From: Spirosoma aerolatum
GTDB taxonomy: Bacteria > Bacteroidota > Bacteroidia > Cytophagales > Spirosomataceae
Assembly: GCF_002056795.1 (NCBI RefSeq)
Contig: NZ_CP020104.1
Coordinates: forward strand, 2,801,001 to 2,865,000
Direction of reading: 5' to 3'
Length of the DNA: 64,000 nucleotides
Positions 35,409 to 44,420 of the stretch are shown here, piece after piece (position 1 is the stretch's first letter; each line of letters starts with the position of its first letter). Position numbers and translations under genes: made by a program. The notes under the pieces are model-generated. The model was not told the DNA's origin. It searched no databases and worked only from the letters and a program-made list of their open reading frames with translations.

Positions 35409-36041
35409 ATGCTTCTGCTTTTCTGTATTGTCTGCGTCATCAGCTTTCTAGGGTCTGTCCATCCGGGTACTGTTAATCTGGCTGTTATGCAAACGACCCT
35501 TAGCCATAATAAGCAGGCCGGAATCTGGCTGGCTTTGGGCGGTAGCCTGCCCGAAATTGTGTACAGTAGTCTGGCGGCCGGTGGGCTAATGCTCATACCC
35601 GCCAATTCGCACTGGATGGATCTGCTGACGATTGCGCCCATTCCGGTATTACTGGGGGCTGGACTCGTGGCCTTTCGGCAAAAACCGGTTGAACTTACTG
35701 AGGTAGCCGACCCAAAGCCCACATTACCCTTCTGGAAAGGATTTTTATTAGGCAGTACGAATCCACAGTTGCTACCATTCTGGTCGGCTGTATGGCTTTA
35801 TCTGAGTCGGGTTCCTATGGGCTCTCATACACTGGTTCCGATCAATCAGCCCGCCAGTCCGTGGGTGTTTGCGCTGGGCACTGCAACAGGGGCGTTTGGC
35901 TTGCTGATTCTGGTTGTTTGGCTAACGGACCGCTTGCGCCAGCGAATTGTACAGTATATGAATGGTCGGTGGGTCAATCGGCTAACCGGCATTTTATTTA
36001 TTGGTATGGCCCTTTGGCAAAGTATACAGGTATTGGCCTGA
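35409..36041 (+). CDS. LysE family translocator
   Basis: A 210-residue membrane protein of six spans. The first span holds FLGSVHPGTVNLAVMQTTLS, close to the GPGP-type start of LysE/RhtB exporters, and GSTNPQLLPFWSAVWLYLS matches the conserved NP motif before the fourth span. Exporters of this family move amino acids or related solutes outward. The substrate is not visible. It lies 35 bases after the DinB gene and 59 before the alpha/beta hydrolase in the same direction. Confidence 0.83.
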   Translation: MLLLFCIVCVISFLGSVHPGTVNLAVMQTTLSHNKQAGIWLALGGSLPEIVYSSLAAGGLMLIPANSHWMDLLTIAPIPVLLGAGLVAFRQKPVELTEVADPKPTLPFWKGFLLGSTNPQLLPFWSAVWLYLSRVPMGSHTLVPINQPASPWVFALGTATGAFGLLILVVWLTDRLRQRIVQYMNGRWVNRLTGILFIGMALWQSIQVLA

Positions 36042-36100
36042 CGGTTGAGACTAGCTAACTCATATCGTCGGCCAATACTCTGGTCAACAATCTCTCTCGA

Positions 36101-37009
36101 ATGATACGGTTTCTGCGTGGATGGACTACCGCTTTCCGCTGGCGCATCGGATTGGTGCTGCTGGTGTTGATTATTGTTCTGCTGCCGCAGTGCATGTCGA
36201 TTCGAATGTCGGATAAAGCCATCGCCCAATACTTTGCGAATCGCAGCGTAAAGCCCACGTTTGGAACCGTCAGCAACAACGGGCACACGGTTCATTATGC
36301 ACGTATCGGGGCCGACTCCTTACCGACTGTATTGTTCATTCATGGCTCGCCGGGGTCCTGGGATGCCTTCATCGGTTTTTTTACGGATTCGTCGCTCTAC
36401 AATCATGCCCAATTGATTTCGGTGGACCGACCGGGCTTTGGCAAGTCGGAATTGGGTCGGCCGGAAAAGTCTCTGCAAGCCCAGGCGGCTGCAATAGCCC
36501 CGTTACTCCGTCAGAAACCGGCAACGCCTAAACCCATTGTCGTTGGGCATTCGCTGGGCGGGCCGGTAGCCGTTCGACTGGCGATGGATTACCCGGAGCA
36601 GGTAGGGGGGCTGGTTCTGGTTGCCCCTTCTATCGACCCCGATCTGGAGCGGGGAGAATGGTATCGCCCAATTGGAGCGGCTTTTCCGGTTCGGTACTTA
36701 CTACCCACCGAACTGGACGTTAGTAACCGGGAGATTATGGCCCTAAAAGCGGAGCTTCAGGCGATGCGTCCGCTTTGGTCTACCATTCGTGTTCCCGTAA
36801 CCGTCATCCAGGGAACGGAGGATGAGCTGGTATCTCCCGACAATGCCGCCTTTGCCCGAAGCATGTTGCAACAGGCTACGGTAACTATTCAGATGATTCC
36901 CGGCATGAATCATTTTATTCCCTGGCGTCGGCCCGATTTGATTCGGACCGCTATTCGCCAGCAACTCTCAACGAATCAATCCAATTTTTCAACCAATAAA
37001 CAGCCATGA
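36101..37009 (+). CDS. alpha/beta hydrolase, membrane-anchored
   Basis: A 302-residue protein with an N-terminal span (IGLVLLVLIIVLLPQCM) and a hydrolase fold: oxyanion strand VLFIHGSPGSWDAF, nucleophile elbow GHSLGG (residues about 149-154), acid region TEDELVSPD, and catalytic His in GMNHFIPW. The triad is therefore complete. The active part is most likely outside the membrane. The substrate is not known. The stop overlaps the start of the second YHS gene by four bases (ATGA), which indicates translational coupling with that gene. Confidence 0.88.
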   Translation: MIRFLRGWTTAFRWRIGLVLLVLIIVLLPQCMSIRMSDKAIAQYFANRSVKPTFGTVSNNGHTVHYARIGADSLPTVLFIHGSPGSWDAFIGFFTDSSLYNHAQLISVDRPGFGKSELGRPEKSLQAQAAAIAPLLRQKPATPKPIVVGHSLGGPVAVRLAMDYPEQVGGLVLVAPSIDPDLERGEWYRPIGAAFPVRYLLPTELDVSNREIMALKAELQAMRPLWSTIRVPVTVIQGTEDELVSPDNAAFARSMLQQATVTIQMIPGMNHFIPWRRPDLIRTAIRQQLSTNQSNFSTNKQP

Positions 37010-37458
37010 AACGACTCATTTTTTATTTGGCCATTGTCATTTTCGCATCGATTACTACTGCCTGGGCGCAGCAATCACCCGTTTTTGCCCCCGGTGGACA
37101 AGCGTTAAGAGGGTATGATCCAGTAGCTTACTTTATCGACGGGAAACCTGTACCGGGTGATTCCACTATTTCATATGCCTATCAGGGAGCAACCTGGTAT
37201 TTTGCTAGCGCCAAGAATCGGGATATGTTTAAAGCTGATCCCGAAAAGTACGCTCCTCAATACGGCGGCTATTGCGCCTATGGTACATCGCAGGGCCATA
37301 AAGCCCCGACAGAACCCGACGCCTGGACAATCGACAACGGAAAGCTATACTTCAACTATAATAAAAAGGTACAGACTCTATGGAATAAAGATCGAGCGGG
37401 CCATATTCAGAAAGCGGATACGAACTGGCCTTTACTAAAAGACAAGGATAGCCACTAG
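37006..37458 (+). CDS. exported YHS-domain protein, second copy
   Basis: A 150-residue exported protein with signal peptide (FYLAIVIFASITTAWAQ). The YHS part reads LRGYDPVAYFIDGKPVPGD, then YFASAKNRDMFKADPEKYAPQ, then YGGYCAYGTS with the conserved Cys. It is clearly similar to the YHS protein at 33913. Its stop codon abuts the IS982-like remnant at 37459, so the C-terminus may have been altered by the insertion. It is translationally coupled to the upstream hydrolase by an ATGA overlap. Confidence 0.82.
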   Translation: MKRLIFYLAIVIFASITTAWAQQSPVFAPGGQALRGYDPVAYFIDGKPVPGDSTISYAYQGATWYFASAKNRDMFKADPEKYAPQYGGYCAYGTSQGHKAPTEPDAWTIDNGKLYFNYNKKVQTLWNKDRAGHIQKADTNWPLLKDKDSH

Positions 37459-37688
37459 CTTCTTGTTCGTAGTCGGTATAGCCACTATCACCATACAGTA
37501 AACTGCCAGGTGGTAGATCAATTGGCATGGCTTGCAAGCTTGTCGCGTCATGAAAGCTGCCCGCACGGCCATAGTAGTCAACGGGTAAGCCGTCTGCATC
37601 AACAATTAGGGTGATTTTGAAACCATAGACCGGGGCCGCCGGGGCAGTCATCGAAAAAACAGTAAATTGCTATGGCTTTGTCAGGCAT
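37459..37688 (-). mobile_element. IS982-like transposase remnant
   Basis: On the minus strand ATG at 37688 starts MPDKAIAIYCFFDD, the typical N-terminus of Bacteroidota IS982-type transposases. Directly after, in another frame, comes VYGFKITLIVDADGLPVDYY and GSFHDATSLQAM and LLYGDSGYTDYEQE, which belong to the DDE core of the same family. The parts between are deleted and the C-terminus is gone. It ends next to the YHS stop. No terminal inverted repeats were identified. Confidence 0.65.
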
Positions 37689-37877
37689 GGGGATGATCGT
37701 TTTAGAACCTCAGAGACGCTAAAAACTCTCCCCAGACTGGGGGGCAAATGATCTCGCAACTTGAGTTATTGATAAGTAAAATCATAGATGCCTATCGTCT
37801 TTATCACGAATAGTTTTGTACTCTTGGATAACTATTCGGCCGAATGAAGTGGCTGAGTGATTTATTTGTAAACTGTC
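37689..37877. other. intergenic region behind the IS remnant
   Basis: No gene is seen in these 189 bases. A near match to the -7 element (TTTATTTG, about 37859-37867) lies just before the next start; it deviates at the second base, so the promoter is weakly supported. Confidence 0.35.
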
Positions 37878-39002
37878 ATGACGTTCATAAACATCCGAAT
37901 TGTACTTTTTTGCCTTCTCTCTGCATCGCTATTTGCGCAGACCAGCCACGTTCCCGATACGCAGATGCAGCGCGTCTACGATGAGGTTAAAACCCCGTTC
38001 AAATATGGGCTGGTGATGACCCCCGCCGACAATGAGCATAAAATGGACTGCCCGACAATCTTTCAGAAAGCCAACCAGTGGTACATGACCTACCTGATCT
38101 ATGACGGTCGCGGCTACGAGACCTGGCTGGCCAAAAGCAAAGACCTGCTGCATTGGGATACCCTCGGTCGGCTTATGTCGTTTTCGGATACAACCAAAAC
38201 CACTCGTTGGGACGCTAACCAGAAGGCAGGCTATAACGCGTTGCAGGACCTGCAATGGGGGGGGAGTTATGCGCTGGACCGATACAACGGCAATTACTGG
38301 ATGTCGTACATTGGCGGCAACGGCAAAGGGTACGAAGCAGGCGACCTGTCGATTGGCATTGCCTATACATCGGATGATCCCACAAAAGCGCATGAATGGC
38401 AACGGAAGCCTAAACCCGTATTGACCGCTAAAGACCCGGATACGCGCTGGTGGGAGAATCGGAAGCTGTACAAAAGCACGATCATAGACGATAAGCAGAG
38501 GAAAACGGGCCACCGATTTGTGATGTACTACAACGCCAACGGCGATACGACTGGAGTGCCGAAAACACGCTGGTATGAACGCATCGGTATGGCCGTTTCC
38601 GACGATATGCTGAACTGGCAACGATTCTATAAAGAACCGGTGCTGATGCATTCGGCGGGAATTACGGGTGATGCGGTAATCCAAAAAATGGGTGACCTGT
38701 ACGTTATGTTCTATTTCGGAGCGTTCTGGGAGGATCGAAAGGGAGCGTTCAACCGCTTTGCCGTATCGACTGATCTCGTCAACTGGACCGACTGGACAGG
38801 GGCTAATTTGATTGAGCCGTCAGAGCCGTATGATGACCTATACGCCCACAAGTCATTCGTGGTCAAACATAAAGGCACTGTCTATCACTTCTATTGTGCT
38901 GTCAACAAAGCTGATCAGCGTGGTATTGCCGTGGCTACGTCTGTCGATTTGGGGAAAAGTAACAAACAGTTTGTCGCGGCCCCTCCGAAGAAGAAGCTAT
39001 GA
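37878..39002 (+). CDS. glycoside hydrolase, five-bladed beta-propeller (GH43/GH117-like)
   Basis: A 374-residue exported protein with signal peptide (IRIVLFCLLSASLFAQ). The rest is a propeller with repeated blades such as DCPTIFQKANQWYMTYLIYD, LSIGIAYTSDDPTKAHEWQR, IGMAVSDDMLNWQRF and LYVMFYFGAFWEDRKGAFN. The D in DCPTIF and the acidic residues of later blades fit the GH43/GH32/GH117 superfamily, but I cannot place it in one family. It probably cuts a terminal sugar in the periplasm. It is followed by a strong hairpin (39007-39058), so it is likely its own transcript in front of the MGH1/symporter genes. Confidence 0.78.
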   Translation: MTFINIRIVLFCLLSASLFAQTSHVPDTQMQRVYDEVKTPFKYGLVMTPADNEHKMDCPTIFQKANQWYMTYLIYDGRGYETWLAKSKDLLHWDTLGRLMSFSDTTKTTRWDANQKAGYNALQDLQWGGSYALDRYNGNYWMSYIGGNGKGYEAGDLSIGIAYTSDDPTKAHEWQRKPKPVLTAKDPDTRWWENRKLYKSTIIDDKQRKTGHRFVMYYNANGDTTGVPKTRWYERIGMAVSDDMLNWQRFYKEPVLMHSAGITGDAVIQKMGDLYVMFYFGAFWEDRKGAFNRFAVSTDLVNWTDWTGANLIEPSEPYDDLYAHKSFVVKHKGTVYHFYCAVNKADQRGIAVATSVDLGKSNKQFVAAPPKKKL

Positions 39003-39006
39003 TGCG

Positions 39007-39058
39007 CAATCGGTTTTGTGGTGTCATCTTCTTTCATCTGACACCACAAAACCGATTG
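39007..39058 (+). terminator. perfect hairpin downstream of the propeller glycosidase
   Basis: CAATCGGTTTTGTGGTGTCA (39007-39026) and its exact reverse complement (39039-39058) are a perfect 20-base stem around 12 bases. It starts four bases after the stop codon. A run of T is missing, so it is either a strong terminator or mRNA-stabilising hairpin, or a palindromic repeat element. Confidence 0.6.
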
Positions 39059-39484
39059 GCAGAGGGTTCTGAAAAACTGCATTTGTTGATTAGTAGTAAC
39101 CAACAGTACTTGAATAGTTTTGCCATAAGATGCTGTTTGGGTAATTTCCCGATCCAGCTAAAGTCCCTTCTACTATCCATCGTTATTTATGGATAAAGCC
39201 CTTATTGTCAATAGATTGATTGCTAAGTGATGTGCGGCCGAGGACTGCCTCCCCATCATGATAGTCTTCTAAGCGGGCCTTAAATAAGCCCCCCAAAATA
39301 CTGTAAATAACGCTGCCCCTGAAAATACCAGTTACCGTGAATTTTTTTCCGAAGATTCATGAAGGCTAGCCCTTACGCACGCTTAGGATACGCATCGTTC
39401 ATGGGCAACAGATGATCGTTGTCTGGATACTGCTAATTAATTAGGTATTCTGAAGAGTTACAAATCAGGGGATTATGTTTTTTC
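39059..39484. other. intergenic region, little structure
   Basis: This stretch of about 426 bases carries no supported gene. It has a 12-base A/T palindrome CTAATTAATTAG at 39433-39444 about 130 bases before the next start, which could be a regulatory site but may be chance. Confidence 0.4.
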
Positions 39485-39571
39485 ATGGTTCGACTGCGAT
39501 ACAATTGCGAACCAACGGTGCGAAGAATTGGCAAAAAGCGCTATTTTGCCGATGAACCCCGTGTACAGAAC

Positions 39572-40951
39572 ATGACCCTTCCCGAACAGACTCCTGTAGA
39601 ACCCAACCTATCTACTGAACCGGAGATTCAGGATAAACTTCGCGAATTAACAGCCCAGAGCTGGAACCTGGAACTGATTGTTTCAGGGGCCGCTATGTTT
39701 GCCACGCTCAGCCTGCCCGATCTATTGGAAAGTGCGCTGACCTATTATCGGTATAACCTGATGACCGATGCCGATTTAATTCATGAGATGATGCCCGCCG
39801 AAATGTTTGGGATCATGAAAGGGGCTTGTTATGTATTATTTGGGGCGTTTCTGGCCAACTTTGTTATGCGGGCTTTCTGGATCGGACTAGTGGGTTTGCT
39901 GGCTGTTTATCCAGATGGTATTCGGTATGATCGCATTTATAAGCTGAGTCGGTATGCCCAACAACGATTGGCTGGCGAAATGGGTACGTTATCCGATTAC
40001 ATCATCCGGCTAGATAAGCGATGCAACGTTGTTTTTGCGCTAGCCTTCAGTTTGGTATTTTTCTTATTTGGCATTGCCGGCTTTTACGCCATTTTTGTCC
40101 TGGTTGAGGCTAGTCTGCAACTGCTGGTACCTGATTACTTGTATGAAACCGTTCGTACAGTAGTAGGCTGGTCACTGGCGTCTTTTGTGTCAGTATTCTT
40201 CATTAGCTATACGATCCTTAATTTACCCCGGTTTCGTAATGATGACCGATTCGCGCCGATTGCCTTTCGAATGAGTGAAGGATTTTCCATTGTATTCCTG
40301 GGCCTATACCGACCAGCGCAATACATCAGCCTTACGTTTACCAGCCAGATTCCGCAGAATATCCTGCAAAAACGATATGTATGGATAATCGGGCTGGGTT
40401 TACTGATAGAGATACTATTTATGACAGGCCAACTTGTTCAGGTCAGGAATGCAACCGACGTGTTCGATAGTCGGTCGTTTATGTCGACGCGCGATCCAAA
40501 CCAACTGGTTGATGCAAATGCATTCGATAATTTACGAACAGCGGATCAACTGATCGATCAGGCCAGTATCCAGTCCGACGTAATTCGTGAGCCCTATCTT
40601 CGCTTGTTTCTCAGCTACCCCAAACTGCTGGATAGCGAGCTGACGAAGCGATTCAAAGAACCCCAATGGCCGGATAGTCTGTCAAAGAAAGAAAAACGCG
40701 AGAAGCGGGCAGCCTGGTATCTGAAATCACTGGAGTCGTATTTTGGGGTCTATGTGAATGACTCGCTTTACCGGGCTCCGGGTTTCCTGTTCACCCAACG
40801 CGCCGACAACGGGCAACGCGGACTGACTACTGTTTTAGTGACTAGTGGGTTGAAGGCTGGCCGCAATCTGCTTCGCATTACCGTACCCGATTCGGTCAAT
40901 AAACCCCAGCCGTATTACCAGATTCCGTTCTGGTACATTCCTGAAAACTAA
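39572..40951 (+). CDS. multi-pass membrane protein, unknown
   Basis: A 459-residue protein. It has about five spans in its N-terminal two thirds (NLELIVSGAAMFATLSL, GACYVLFGAFLANFVMRAF, VVFALAFSLVFFLFGIAGF, VVGWSLASFVSVFFISYTIL, YVWIIGLGLLIEILFMTG) and a C-terminal soluble part of about 170 residues that ends in a beta domain (LRITVPDSVNKPQPYYQIPFWYIPEN). I do not recognise the family; similar proteins are usually called membrane protein of unknown function in Cytophagales. Starts at 39485 and 39572 are both possible; 39572 is preferred because the extra 29 residues are very basic and not membrane-like. Its place between glycosidase genes may be by chance. Confidence 0.7.
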   Translation: MTLPEQTPVEPNLSTEPEIQDKLRELTAQSWNLELIVSGAAMFATLSLPDLLESALTYYRYNLMTDADLIHEMMPAEMFGIMKGACYVLFGAFLANFVMRAFWIGLVGLLAVYPDGIRYDRIYKLSRYAQQRLAGEMGTLSDYIIRLDKRCNVVFALAFSLVFFLFGIAGFYAIFVLVEASLQLLVPDYLYETVRTVVGWSLASFVSVFFISYTILNLPRFRNDDRFAPIAFRMSEGFSIVFLGLYRPAQYISLTFTSQIPQNILQKRYVWIIGLGLLIEILFMTGQLVQVRNATDVFDSRSFMSTRDPNQLVDANAFDNLRTADQLIDQASIQSDVIREPYLRLFLSYPKLLDSELTKRFKEPQWPDSLSKKEKREKRAAWYLKSLESYFGVYVNDSLYRAPGFLFTQRADNGQRGLTTVLVTSGLKAGRNLLRITVPDSVNKPQPYYQIPFWYIPEN

Positions 40952-41128
40952 AGAGTCGTTGGTTATGGACCATCTACGAGCAGGACCCGCAGCTATAAAC
41001 TGTAAACTGCTCTTCTGCTTGTCCGCGATTGTAGCGCGGACAGACTCCCCCTTTATAGCCTTCTCAAACACGCTAACATCCTATAATGGCTTGTGAAAAT
41101 AGCATATTCCGTAGCGGTTTATTTCAAT

Positions 41129-41136
41129 TAATTTTG
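41129..41136 (+). promoter_or_regulatory. possible -7 promoter element
   Basis: TAATTTTG fits TAnnTTTG and is about 44 bases before the next gene start. No clear -33 element was found at the right distance. Confidence 0.3.
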
Positions 41137-41179
41137 AATTTTCCCTCGATACGGCCCGTTTCGATATGTTTTATAGTGC

Positions 41180-42748
41180 ATGAACTCACTTCATAAACGT
41201 TGTTTCATCCTAATCTGTTTATGGCTACTGACCTGTCTGACTGCCTATTGGGCGGAGGCTCAGTCCGCTAAAGTGCTGACAACCGATAGACTGAAGCAAT
41301 ACGTCAGCTATTTCAATATAGTCGATCAGGAGGAAGCGGTCAAAAATTACGTGCCTAACGATCAGTCATTCGATTGGCTGGCAAAAAATATTCCCCTGTT
41401 CGACTGCCCGGATTCAACCCTGAATACGATCTATTATTATCGTTGGTGGGCGTTTCGGAAACACCTGAAAGAAACGCCGGAAGGGTTCATTTTTACGGAG
41501 TTCATCACCAAAATGAACCATGCGGGAAAGTATAACGCCATCAGCAGTGCCCTTGGCCATCATATTTACGAAGGGCGCTGGCTACATACGCCAACGTACA
41601 TCGACGGCTATATTTCGTTCTGGTTGTACGTCGATCCTAAACATACGGTGCAGCGGTTCCACGCATTCAGCAGTTGGGTCGATGATGCTGTGTATAATCG
41701 GTATCTGGTCAACCTCGACAAATCCTTTATTCAGAAAAACCTGCTGACACTCGATGCCGATTATCGGAAATGGCAGCAGGAAAAACAGTTGCCCAGCGGC
41801 CTGTTCTGGCAGTTCGATGTACGCGATGCGATGGAAGAATCCATCAGTGGTTCGCGGAAAGACAAAAATCGTCGCCCAACCATCAATAGCTATATGTATG
41901 GCAATGCCAAAGCCCTGGCAGCTATGGCTGCGCTGGTTAAAAACGATACGCTTCAGCGTCGTTACGAGCAACAGGCCGTTGAACTGAAAAAGCTGACGCT
42001 CGATAGCCTGTGGAATAAAGCGGCTCATTTTTTCGAGGTCAGGCATCCGAACGGAGCTTTTGCCAACGCGCGTGAGGCTATCGGCTTTATTCCCTGGTAT
42101 TTTAATTTGCCCGACGATACACCTGAGTATGCCCAACAATGGGACCAGTTAACGGATACAACCGGCTTCGATGCCCCCTGGGGAATCACGACTGCCGAAC
42201 GCAGGCATCCAGGATTTCGTACGCATGGGTCGGGGCATGGATGCGAATGGGATGGGGCGGTCTGGCCATTTGCAACTACGCAAACGCTGAAAGGACTGTC
42301 GAACCTGCTGACGGATTATAAAAATCAGGGCCGCATGAACAAGGCTGTGTTTTACAACGAACTGGTGAAATATGCCCATTCACATACCATGAACGGGATG
42401 GTTTATCTGGGTGAGTATCAGGATGAAAAGACAGGAGAGTGGCTGAAAGGCGATAACCCCCGAAGTAAATTCTATAACCATTCGGGCTTTGCTGATCTGA
42501 TCATCAACGATTTGATCGGTCTAAAGCCCCGCGCCGATAACGTCCTGGAAATTCACCCCCTGATTCCTGAGGGCAAATGGGACTGGTTTTGTTTGGATAA
42601 CGTACTCTATCATGGAAAGATACTGACTATTTTGTACGACAAAACCGGGAGACATTACGGAAAAGGTAAGGGGTTCATAGTCCTTTCGAACGGAAAACAA
42701 GTATTTAAAAGCAATACGCTGGCTCCTGTGGCGGTCCGAACATTTTGA
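41180..42748 (+). CDS. exported MGH1-like glycoside hydrolase (GH63/trehalase-type barrel)
   Basis: A 522-residue exported protein with signal peptide (RCFILICLWLLTCLTAYWAEA). It has an (alpha/alpha)6 barrel with NTIYYYRWWAFRKHLKET, LFWQFDVRDAMEESISGS, RPTINSYMYGNAKALAAMA and HGCEWDGAVWPFATTQTLKG. These are typical of MGH1-like enzymes; the two acidic positions in DVRDAMEES and CEWDG are good candidates for catalysis. The substrate is unknown, with family activities on alpha-glucosides and related sugars. It is followed by a symporter gene (79 bases) and a DapA-family gene, which suggests a small catabolic unit. Confidence 0.8.
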   Translation: MNSLHKRCFILICLWLLTCLTAYWAEAQSAKVLTTDRLKQYVSYFNIVDQEEAVKNYVPNDQSFDWLAKNIPLFDCPDSTLNTIYYYRWWAFRKHLKETPEGFIFTEFITKMNHAGKYNAISSALGHHIYEGRWLHTPTYIDGYISFWLYVDPKHTVQRFHAFSSWVDDAVYNRYLVNLDKSFIQKNLLTLDADYRKWQQEKQLPSGLFWQFDVRDAMEESISGSRKDKNRRPTINSYMYGNAKALAAMAALVKNDTLQRRYEQQAVELKKLTLDSLWNKAAHFFEVRHPNGAFANAREAIGFIPWYFNLPDDTPEYAQQWDQLTDTTGFDAPWGITTAERRHPGFRTHGSGHGCEWDGAVWPFATTQTLKGLSNLLTDYKNQGRMNKAVFYNELVKYAHSHTMNGMVYLGEYQDEKTGEWLKGDNPRSKFYNHSGFADLIINDLIGLKPRADNVLEIHPLIPEGKWDWFCLDNVLYHGKILTILYDKTGRHYGKGKGFIVLSNGKQVFKSNTLAPVAVRTF

Positions 42749-42827
42749 AAGCCCTACATGAGAAAGAATATATCGCTAGACACCCTTACTTTGGCATTCC
42801 GATTGCGTTGGGATGCCAGAAAAAACT

Positions 42828-44420
42828 ATGAAAAACTTACCCCTGATCGACCTTGGTGTTATTGCTGCGTACCTCGTAGCCATGGTGCTGGTGGGCGTGT
42901 ATTTCTCCCGAAAAAACAAGAATGCTGACCAGTTTACTACGGCGTCTGGATTGATTCCCGGCTGGGCAACGGGCTTGTCGATCTACGCGACGTTTTTGAG
43001 TAGCAATACGTTTCTGGGTGTGCCGGGCAAAGCCTTTGGGGGTAACTGGAATTCGTTTGTATTCAGTTTGTCCATGCCATTGGCGGCTTTTGTGGCCTCC
43101 CGGTATTTTATTCCGTTTTATCGTCGTTCGGGCGAAGTGTCGGCCTATACGCATTTCGAGCATCGGTTTGGTTCATGGGCGCGAACCTATGCCGTCGTCT
43201 GTTTCCTGCTGACCCAACTGGCACGTATGGGATCTATCTTTCTGGGTATTGCGCTGAGTTTACAGGCGCTGACGGGGTATTCGATGCAGACCATTATGGT
43301 GGTGATGGGCGTTTGTATCATCATTTATACCGTGATGGGTGGAATGGAAGCCGTGATCTGGACCGAAGTTGTGCAGGGGGTAATCAAAACGTTTGGGGCT
43401 TTGCTGATTATGTACCTCATTGTGCGGGCTATGCCGGGGGGCGTTTCTTCCATTATCGAGATCGGTAAAGCGCACGATAAATTCAGTCTGGGTAGTCTCT
43501 CGCCCGATTTTACGCAATCGACATTCTGGGTCGTCCTGTTCTATGGTTTCTTCATTAACCTGAACAATTTTGGCATGGACCAGAATTACATCCAGCGCTA
43601 CCATACAACTGCATCGGAGAAAGAAGCGTCGAAATCGCTTTGGCTCTGCGTTTGGTTGTATGTACCGGCCTCGCTGCTGTTTTTTATCATTGGTGCCTGC
43701 CTGTTTGGCTATTATCAGCAGTATCCTCAGCTCCTTGACGTCATCCGGCATAATGTTGCACTCGAACGATTACCGGCTGGCGCATCGGCTGCTGAAGTGA
43801 ACCAGTTGGCATCGACGCTGCAACCTGCCGACTATGGCGATAAGGTGATGCCTAATTTCATGGTTACCAATGTGCCCGTTGGCCTGATGGGACTCATTAT
43901 TTCGGCCATACTGTCGGCAGCTATGAGTACCATTAGTTCAGGTATGAATGCATCGGCCACCGTCTTTACCGAAGATATTTATAAGCGGTACATCAATCCG
44001 AATCCATCGAGCCAGAAACAGCTGCGGTTGTTACACATTTCTACGGTTGTGGTGGGTGTCTTTGGCTTGACCGCCGGACTGGCTATGATCGGTGTGAAAA
44101 GCATTCTGGATACCTGGTGGACGCTATCGGGTATTTTTGCGGCTGGTATGCTGGGACTCTTTCTGCTGGGGCTAATTAGTCGACAAACGAAGAGCCCGGA
44201 GGCCTTGATTGCCGTCGTTATCGGTGTACTCGTCATTGTCTGGCTGACCTTTTCGCCCAAACTACCCGACGAGTACGGATACCTCCGCAATCCATTACAC
44301 AGCAACATGATTATTGTTGTCGGTACGCTCACTATTTTCCTGGTGGGAATTGTACTGACTAAACTTAAAGGCCGACCTTCGGAGCAAACCCAAGAGGCCA
44401 GTGTATTTTCCAATGACTAA
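42828..44420 (+). CDS. sodium:solute symporter (SSS family)
   Basis: A 530-residue inner-membrane transporter with about 13 spans. The segment GLSIYATFLSSNTFLGVPGKAFGG is the typical start of SSS family transporters around the sodium site, and ILSAAMSTISSGMNASATVF is the matching later one. The ATG at 42828 is preferred, the ATG at 42813 is possible. Members bring in sugars, sugar acids or sialic acid with sodium. The end overlaps the start of the DapA-family gene by 8 bases, which suggests that the symporter imports the substrate of the pathway to which that enzyme belongs. Confidence 0.9.
   Translation: MKNLPLIDLGVIAAYLVAMVLVGVYFSRKNKNADQFTTASGLIPGWATGLSIYATFLSSNTFLGVPGKAFGGNWNSFVFSLSMPLAAFVASRYFIPFYRRSGEVSAYTHFEHRFGSWARTYAVVCFLLTQLARMGSIFLGIALSLQALTGYSMQTIMVVMGVCIIIYTVMGGMEAVIWTEVVQGVIKTFGALLIMYLIVRAMPGGVSSIIEIGKAHDKFSLGSLSPDFTQSTFWVVLFYGFFINLNNFGMDQNYIQRYHTTASEKEASKSLWLCVWLYVPASLLFFIIGACLFGYYQQYPQLLDVIRHNVALERLPAGASAAEVNQLASTLQPADYGDKVMPNFMVTNVPVGLMGLIISAILSAAMSTISSGMNASATVFTEDIYKRYINPNPSSQKQLRLLHISTVVVGVFGLTAGLAMIGVKSILDTWWTLSGIFAAGMLGLFLLGLISRQTKSPEALIAVVIGVLVIVWLTFSPKLPDEYGYLRNPLHSNMIIVVGTLTIFLVGIVLTKLKGRPSEQTQEASVFSND

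Noticed and set aside
37352..37651. Minus-strand frame of 99 codons taken as an intact small gene
   Set aside because: Its first part is the DDE core of an IS982-like remnant and its last part is antisense of the YHS gene.
39433..39444. CTAATTAATTAG palindrome as an operator
   Set aside because: It is short and A/T-only in an A/T-rich spacer, so chance explains it.
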